This document shows, piece after piece, positions 57,992 to 64,000 of a stretch of 64,000 nucleotides of DNA (position 1 is the stretch's first letter; every line of letters begins with the position of its first letter). Both the position numbers and the translations under genes were made by a program. The notes under the pieces were generated by a model. That model ran no database searches. It saw nothing but the letters and a program-made list of their open reading frames with translations, and had not been told where the DNA came from. Source of the DNA: Mantis religiosa (Eukaryota; Arthropoda; Insecta; Mantodea; Mantidae). Location: positions 75,368,836 through 75,432,835 of the forward strand of contig CM060953.1 in the NCBI GenBank assembly GCA_030765055.1. Reading direction: 5' to 3'.

Positions 57992-59993
57992 ACGCCAATT
58001 TTATCGCAACGAGCACTGCAAGTGCCACTATACTATTCGAATTTTAACTGCACAAGAAAAGGTCCGAAGCAGCATCGCGTTGAACTACACTACATCTGCA
58101 CGTCACATTGGAAGTATCTCGATTTTGTTGATGTTTGCGTTATCCGCACTGTACCTGCGGTACTCCGCCCACTTGTGTCCTGTTACGTAACGCTTCTCGC
58201 CGAGTGCATTCATATCGTGGTCGACTAGTACATATGCCTAGGCTTTTCATAAAACACGGATTAACTGTTAGGTTTCAGAATGATAACATTTTCAAGGATT
58301 ATAAATTTATCTATGGCAAAATGGGAGTTGGTTATGATGTGTGGAAAACTGTTCTAGTATGTAGATAAACGAAGAAGGGTGTCTGTATGTTAATAAAAAT
58401 AATTGACTACTTTTATTTTTTAAATAATAGACTTTTAATGAGGTACCTCTCGATGTGATATACTTGTCGGGATAGCTGAATATTTAAGTTTTTTTGTAGC
58501 TAACTTGGGTGGATTTATTTACATAACGCAGTAATGACGTCATTCTTTAACGATGCCATATTAAGATGGGAATTTCAAATGTAAGGATAAAAGGGTAAAA
58601 AAGGCATGCTCTTCAATGAATTTAAACTGTACTATTCCAAAAGTGATTTAAAGGAATCGAGATTTTAAAGCATTATGTATTATCAATTGCATAATGTTGA
58701 AATGCAACATTCCGTCATTACTATATTAACTGTTACCACGGCTTTAAAATTAAATTACAAATTTATGAATAGAATTTCATTTACTTCCCATTCAGTTGTC
58801 TCTCTCTTTCTCTCTCTCTTTCCCTCTCACACAAACACTTTTTTAAACCCCTACTCCGCAGAGGTAACAACACTTGTTTTTATTTAGCTTTTTTACTTTT
58901 GTTTAGTAGATTTCTTTTTCTTTGTTTACTATTTGTTCATTTTGTTTTCTTTAATTCTGGCTGCTTTTGTTGCGTTTACTTTTTACATGCAAACGAATGC
59001 ATACGCACACACATTTACAGACATATATTTCCGCGGCCCGACACCAACCCGCGACCCTCCACGCGATGGAGCGCTAAATCTAGGATTAGATTTTGTTAGG
59101 ATAGGAACTGCCAACTCAAAAGCATATGACGTATTACTGCCTCTATCTAACGTTCCAAATAAACCTAGAATTGGAGTGTAAATGGTAAAGGTGAATGGAT
59201 TTACAATTACTTAGCTACAAACTATAACATATATACACCAACAATGCATCCAAGTCATTATTGCCACGGTGTTTTTTTTTTTTTAAATGGGGAAGACTTT
59301 TACTGTGTTCTTGTTTCCATGGTCACTTTTCCGGATTTTGCTCATATATAGAAGCACCTATGCCCGAGGAGGGACTCGAACCCATGCTAGAAGTTGAAAT
59401 CGCGCCAGGATGACCTTCCTGCCTGAAATAGGTTTTAGAAGTTGTTCTCAGTCCTCGTAACGAGCAAATTTCAATGAGGTACCCTAGACAATGGCCTGGG
59501 ACGATTTCATAAAAAATAATTCACCTTTCCTAACCTTAATTTCATTTCATGCATCCTCGGTGCCTGCCTACACTGCTGCATAGTAAAAATATTATTTTTA
59601 ATACACTATTATGTGTTACATTTATATGAATTTTTCTCTGCCTACTCTTCGACTAATTATTTTTTAAAAAAAACTTCATATTTTATCTACAGTCCAAATA
59701 TCTATATCCAAATTCTTTCTTTCTTTAACTGCCCTGGCGCGGTCCCTTAATCCAAATTCACATGTGTAAAATGTTTTATTACATATTTGCTGATACATGC
59801 AATGTGAATAGGAGAATACAGCAGAATTAAACAATAGAGAAATTTTAAAAAAAAAAGGTCATTATGTGATGGCTTGAAATCTTCTGCATGGCCGTACTAA
59901 AATGAAAAAGAGAGAATAAGTAAATCCTAATGATTTCCTATTTTAGAAATATATGTATTTCAATTCACGCATTCAGTTGCCTGTCATTATAAG
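57992..59993. other. Unannotated spacer
   Basis: Short pyrimidine-rich CT tract near 58797-58828. No coding motif; possible 5' flank of the IS630 element at its left edge. Confidence 0.4.
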
Positions 59994-60204
59994 GTACATA
60001 GGAGTTCATTAACAAACGTAGGTTTTCACGGCCGGCGTCTTGTTCAGTACAAGATTCCGGGCTGTAAGGCCGTGGTCCAGTGTGTTTCTTCATATCTCTC
60101 CCAAACGTTTCGCTTACAACTGCGGTAAGCATCATCAGTGGCGTAGAAAAATCCTCCTTGTACTCTTCCTAGCTACTGGAGTTTTACTGGAGTACATAGG
60201 AGTT
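59994..60204 (+). mobile_element. Family F retroposon, copy 2, with 13-bp target duplication
   Basis: The insert 60007-60191 (185 bp) lies between exact GTACATAGGAGTT copies (59994-60006, 60192-60204). It shares TTTTCACGGCCGGCGTC, CGTTTCG and CATCATCAGTGG with the copy at 2138-2395, but is not a complete palindrome, so it may be closer to the parental form. Confidence 0.8.
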
Positions 60205-60228
60205 TTTCGCAGGCACAAGGAAGATTCT

Positions 60229-60990
60229 ATGTACGTTAACACACGTGCAACTGGGAAAATATAATACACAATTGGGATATTATATTATACTATTTACATC
60301 TCATAATAAGTTAGTTAGTTACTAACACTCCCCACATGGCAACCTTGGCCTTCGGGGTAACCTCACCCCACCAAGTGATGACCGGACCCATTTCTCAGGT
60401 GGAGGCACCCAGAGGGCGGTGTCCATTACCTCCGATGATAGGGTGATAGTGAAGATGGCGGTGAGGTGAGAGGACCTACAGTTTTTACCGTGGACTCCGA
60501 ACCACGTTGGGCATAGGGGATACTTCACGTGTGCTAGACAGAGGTGAAGGCGTGGATAGGGCCGACTTAAAATCGCCAACCCCAGAGCCGGGAATCGAAC
60601 TCGGGACCCTTAGAACGGGAGCCGCGAACGAAACCACCGCGCTACCCCGGCGCCCTACATCTCATAATAATAAATGTTGGAAGTGTCCTCCACCAGCATC
60701 TGTATATGTTTGCACTCGTCTCACCATATTCTCTGAAGTTTTACGGAGACAATCCTTGCCAATGTTACTTATTTCGGTTCAAATGGATTCCTTAAGAATA
60801 TCACTCTATTTTTATATACCGGCACAAGAAAAATTCCGCTGAGGTTAAGTCAGGGGATCTGGGAGGCCACAGGCCTTTTGAGATTATTCAATTATCAAAG
60901 AAACTGGTTATAAGTTCCATGGTGTCGTTAGATGTATGGTACGTTGCTACATCTTGCTGGAAATAACCTTCTCTCAATTCGATATCATCT
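60229..60990 (-). mobile_element. IS630/mariner-like element, copy c, truncated and split by SINE-E
   Basis: Matches copies a, b and d from the untranslated end through the C-terminal codons to the DIELREGYFQQ block, but both outer ends are missing. Minus-strand codons are badly decayed (stop and gap near 60800). It is interrupted by the SINE at 60310-60655. Confidence 0.8.
60295..60670 (-). mobile_element. SINE-E with 15-bp target duplication
   Basis: The insert 60310-60655 (346 bp) lies between exact TACATCTCATAATAA copies (60295-60309, 60656-60670). Minus strand: GGGCGCCGGGGTAGCGCGGT (A-box region), GAGTTCGATTCCCGG (B box), a G+C-rich body and a TAAC repeat tail. The tRNA head points to Pol III origin. 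Confidence 0.88.
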
Positions 60991-61119
60991 TCGTTGCGAT
61001 GAAAGCAACAGCATCAACATCATAAATATGGAGAGTAACAAAGAAGACTCTGGGGGTGATGACCGACAGCAGGAAGAATAGATGGCAATAGGACATTACC
61101 AAATTATTTTCAATGCCCG

Positions 61120-61290
61120 GGTGAGATTTCCATCTAAGTATCGTAAAATGTACGGGCCCTACCCTCTGCACTGTAGTGGTTCCTTGGTACGGACGCCCTC
61201 TATCTCCTCTCACCTCATCTTTCTTCTCGGAGTGCCCCAGTTGGGGGCATAAGTTACAATAGACTGGTCGTAGTGCCCAATCCTCTCCGA
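61120..61290 (+). mobile_element. SINE-B 3' fragment (copy 3)
   Basis: Shares with copies 1 and 2: ATCTAAGTA..GTAAAATGTA, CTCTGCACTGT, CTCCTCTCACCTCATC and GTTGGGGGCATAAGTTACAA. The tRNA head is absent; it ends in an A-run (A9). Confidence 0.6.
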
Positions 61291-62001
61291 AAAAAAAAAT
61301 ATTTTTTCTAAAATTAAGAGTCCAATAAATAGCCAACAATATCATCTTGTGAATAAATCAACAGTAAATGAGCACAAATAAAAAAATATTTATAGCCTGT
61401 TACATAGTAAAATCGCACCTTGCCTATCTGTCACAGGTTTAATAGCGCTACAATATAGAATGAAGTAGGGCAGGGATGACAGGATATCCACACTCCAGCT
61501 AAGTAGTGTTGTTACTGGGTGCGATAAAGCTTGTTGCCACTATATAATGGCTCGGTACACCCTTGTTGACGACGTAATGACGGTTAGGCTCATAGGGTGG
61601 CCAGAGTTTATCAAACACATGCATATAAACTCTGACTGTAACTGCGAAAAGTATTATTTCCAACAAGTATTAACTCATAATGAAAGAAACCATCACTGCG
61701 TGTTTTATGCACATAGCAATATACTACAGCTCTTAACCATTGCCGAGAATTCTATACGCTCAAAATCTGATAACATGCACAAAAATGTTATATTTTGTTA
61801 GAAATGTACTCAATATGCATTGAATACAAATGACATAGCACTTTTGGTGTAACAGAGAATCCAACGGAAAGCAAAGCGGAAATATTTTTTAAAATCTCAT
61901 CTGTTAGTTTCGCATGCCTTTCTCTAACCGCTTGTCAATAAACTATTCCTTAAAAATGTATTCTCTTTCAATTGTATGTCTAACGAGATCTTTTTGGCAA
62001 A
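61291..62001. other. Unannotated spacer
   Basis: Nothing recognised. Confidence 0.4.
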
Positions 62002-62256
62002 ATATGCATTATTTTTTAATTAGTTTTCCAACGTTAAGTCATATCGGACGGTGAATGAATTGGTTGAAGTGATGCTCAAATTAGTCCAGGGTGCATGGAG
62101 CTTACAGTTACCCACATTTGTCTTGAAGGATAAGGGAAAACGCCGGAAAAACCTTATCCAGCTAACTCATCCTGACCGAGATTCGAAATCGGGACGTCTT
62201 GAACGAGAGGCAGACACGCTATCATCTACGCTACCGAGGCGGGCAACATATGCATT
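62002..62256 (-). mobile_element. SINE-D copy 4 with target duplication
   Basis: The insert 62011-62247 lies between ATATGCATT copies (62002-62010, 62248-62256). Minus strand: GCCCGCCTCGGTAGCGTAGA, a B-box region altered to GATTTCGAATCTCGG, and GGATAAGGTTTTTCCGGCG. The A/T-rich tail at 62011 is decayed poly(A). Confidence 0.88.
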
Positions 62257-62609
62257 TTGTCTAATTTGTACGGTTTGCCAGTTATGCAAAAATCATCCAA
62301 TTTCAGAAACTATTTCAAGGAAGTTCAAGACGTGCACTTATTTGTCACTGAAATATCTTAAATACACGTGCTTTAATTAAAATCTTATAAGAGACATTTT
62401 TGAGAAAATCAAAATGTTCGAAAAATGTATTTTTGGAGTGAGATTTTGAAAATCTTCATATCACATTCTTGGTAGATTGTGAGCATAAATATCAAGTTCG
62501 AAATTATTTAAAGTCTGTAATTTAACCTTTGTTTTCGAAGCAATGCAGCAGAATGTTTCCGAATCATTTGAAGTGTGTGGTAATTAACTTGTCAGTCACT
62601 CTAGCCGTG
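62257..62609. other. Unannotated spacer
   Basis: Nothing recognised. Confidence 0.4.
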
Positions 62610-62782
62610 TATAAGACAAGGTTTGGAAATGTAGAGTCAAACTGAATTCAGTTGAACTGCGAGTCAATTGTAGAATTTAATATTATGCTGCTGTTGCGTT
62701 GCCAGCAACACAATGGAACCCGAGAGATCCCTAGTTCAAATCCGGCTACGTCATTGATTTTTTCAGTCTGACGCTACCATTA
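62610..62782 (+). mobile_element. SINE-C copy 7 with SINE-C outer arm
   Basis: Begins TAGCCGTGTATAAGACAAGG, the outer arm of palindromes P1 and P2, followed by AGAGTCAAACTGAATTCAG and later AATTTAATATTATG, B box GTTCAAATCCGGCTACG and TTGATTTTTTCAGTCTGACG. It links the normal SINE-C form and the palindromic form. Confidence 0.6.
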
Positions 62783-62835
62783 CAAGTGTTTGTTACCCAA
62801 AAGTAAAATGCAGTGCAATCAAACTTATATTAATG

Positions 62836-63522
62836 TACAGTTCGATCCAAATAAACCTTAACTCTTTCAATAGTCCATAACCTTTGAACCAATAATAGGG
62901 CACTCGTGCAACTTTGGGAGACTATAATACACAATTGGGAGATTTCATTACACTATTTAAATCTCAGAGGAAATGTTGAAAGTGTCCTCCTCCAGCATCT
63001 ATACATGTTTTCACTCGTCTTACCATATTCTCTGAAGTTTTACGGAGATGATATAGAATTGAGAGAAGGTTATTTCCAGCAAGATGGAGCAATGTGCCAT
63101 GCATCTAATGACACCATGAAACTTGTAACCAGTTTCTTTGATAATCGAAAATCTCAAAAGGTCTGTGGCCTCCCAGATCCCCTGACCTAACCTCACCGGA
63201 TTTTTTCGCACGGGGGAATCTAAAAAATAGAGTGTAAAAGAAAAGGCCACGGACAATTGATGTTCTAAAGGAATCCATTCGAACCGAAATATGTAACATT
63301 AGCGAGGATACTCTCCGTTAAACTTCAGAGTACATGGTGAGACGAGTGCAAACATGTATAGATGCTGGTGGTGGACACTTCCAACATTTTATCTGAGATA
63401 TAAATAGTGTAATATAATCTCCCAATTGTATATTATATTCTCCCAAAGTTTCATGTGTGTCCTATTATTGGTTTAAAAGCTATGGCCTATTGAAATGGTT
63501 CAGGTTTATATGGATCACTCTA
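62836..63522 (+). mobile_element. IS630/mariner-like foldback element, copy d, 687 bp
   Basis: Ends TACAGTTCGATCCAAATAAA and, reversed, GAGTGATCCATATAAACC with TA. The left arm (62836 to about 63047) is an inverted copy of the right end. It then switches at CTCTGAAGTTTTACGGAGAT to coding sequence on the plus strand: DIELREGYFQQDGAM (catalytic Asp), CHASNDTMKLVTSFFDN, a frame break, WPPRSP-type block, PDLT..DFF (63170-63205), TIDVLKESIRTEICNI, and GGGHFQHF (63365-63390). The C-terminal codons are present twice, once per arm. No N-terminus, so non-autonomous. Confidence 0.88.
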
Positions 63523-64000
63523 TAGTTCAACCCGATAGTGGAGTAATAAGTTCGCTACTTTAATGAGTAGTATTGTTAGCAGAGGTGGAACTGAAGCTTC
63601 GCTCAGAAGATTAAGGTTATGACAATGAAGATGTTCACCGCAGATTTGAATTAAATACCAGGGCATCAAAACTCTAGTAGATCATATATTATCAGCCCGG
63701 AAGAAATCCCTAGTTATAATTTTGACTCCAGTCTAGATAGCTTATGCTCTTCTCTTTCTTTAAAGCTTAAAAATGCATTTTCATAACCCATAAGTAAAAC
63801 TGAAGTCACTTTTAATACTGGTTTAACAGTGCATTTTTTCCATAAGATGGTTAAGTCGCGTGTTTCAGTTCAAATCGATTCCACTTCACGAATTATTTGT
63901 TTTCCCTCCTAAGTTCCGTATAGATAATTTTACTTTTATCTATATGCTGTTTTTGCTGTGATAAATTAGGAAATCACACTACATCACTATAATTTACCCA
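63523..64000. other. Unannotated spacer to the window end
   Basis: Nothing recognised. Confidence 0.4.

Noticed and set aside
59350..59420. tRNA-like T-arm (minus strand GGGTTCGAGTCCC) suggesting a tRNA or SINE
   Set aside because: No convincing D-arm or A box at the right distance and no second copy in the window.

Overview
The window looks like non-genic DNA from a large, repeat-rich insect genome. The base composition is AT-rich. Every recognisable protein signal belongs to a transposable element: non-LTR reverse transcriptases, mariner/IS630 transposases, a PIF/Harbinger relative and a Penelope-like fragment. Nearly all are frameshifted or truncated. Several tRNA-headed SINE families with Pol III A/B boxes and arthropod-type mariners point to an arthropod. 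A cockroach or other polyneopteran is my best guess from the style of these repeats, but that is inference. I found no convincing host gene, tRNA, rRNA or CRISPR, so the window is probably intergenic or part of a very long intron.

Layout. 0-5 kb: 3' end of a LINE, a palindromic retroposon with target-site duplications (TSDs), a SINE-A, an inverted-repeat element and a SINE-B. 5.6-10.6 kb: a 1.3 kb mariner with intact ends and a dead transposase, a SINE-C, a (CA)n tract and a deleted second mariner. 10.6-14.3 kb: a solo LTR split by a GC-rich retroposon, a SINE-C, and the 5' UTR and ORF1 of a Jockey-like LINE. 16-22 kb: a GTGA satellite tract, a second LTR and a palindromic mariner. 23.8-26.7 kb: SINE-D and SINE-B side by side, then an IS630-like foldback element carrying a nested CACTGG-ended transposon. 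27.7-32.8 kb: palindromic SINE-C derivatives, one half of an undescribed 1 kb repeat pair and an (ATA)n array. 33.8-38.1 kb: Harbinger remnant, SINE-A, and an IS630-like foldback element split by a LINE. 39-44.8 kb: a 1.2 kb TIR element, a Penelope-like remnant, SINEs and the second half of the repeat pair, opened by a 100-unit (ATA)n array. 45-48.5 kb: LTR, SINE-D and a mariner split by a SINE-D whose tail became an (ATT)n array. 49-58 kb: a MITE, two IS630-type pseudogenes, a tandem duplication, SINE-H and SINE-A. 60-63.5 kb: retroposons nested in or beside two more IS630-like elements.

The elements do not form pathways. Their relations are chronological, because nested insertions with readable TSDs give relative ages. 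The strongest unexplained theme is palindromisation. An IS630-like family, a mariner, SINE-C and a retroposon all occur as foldback forms in which one end has been replaced by an inverted copy of the other.
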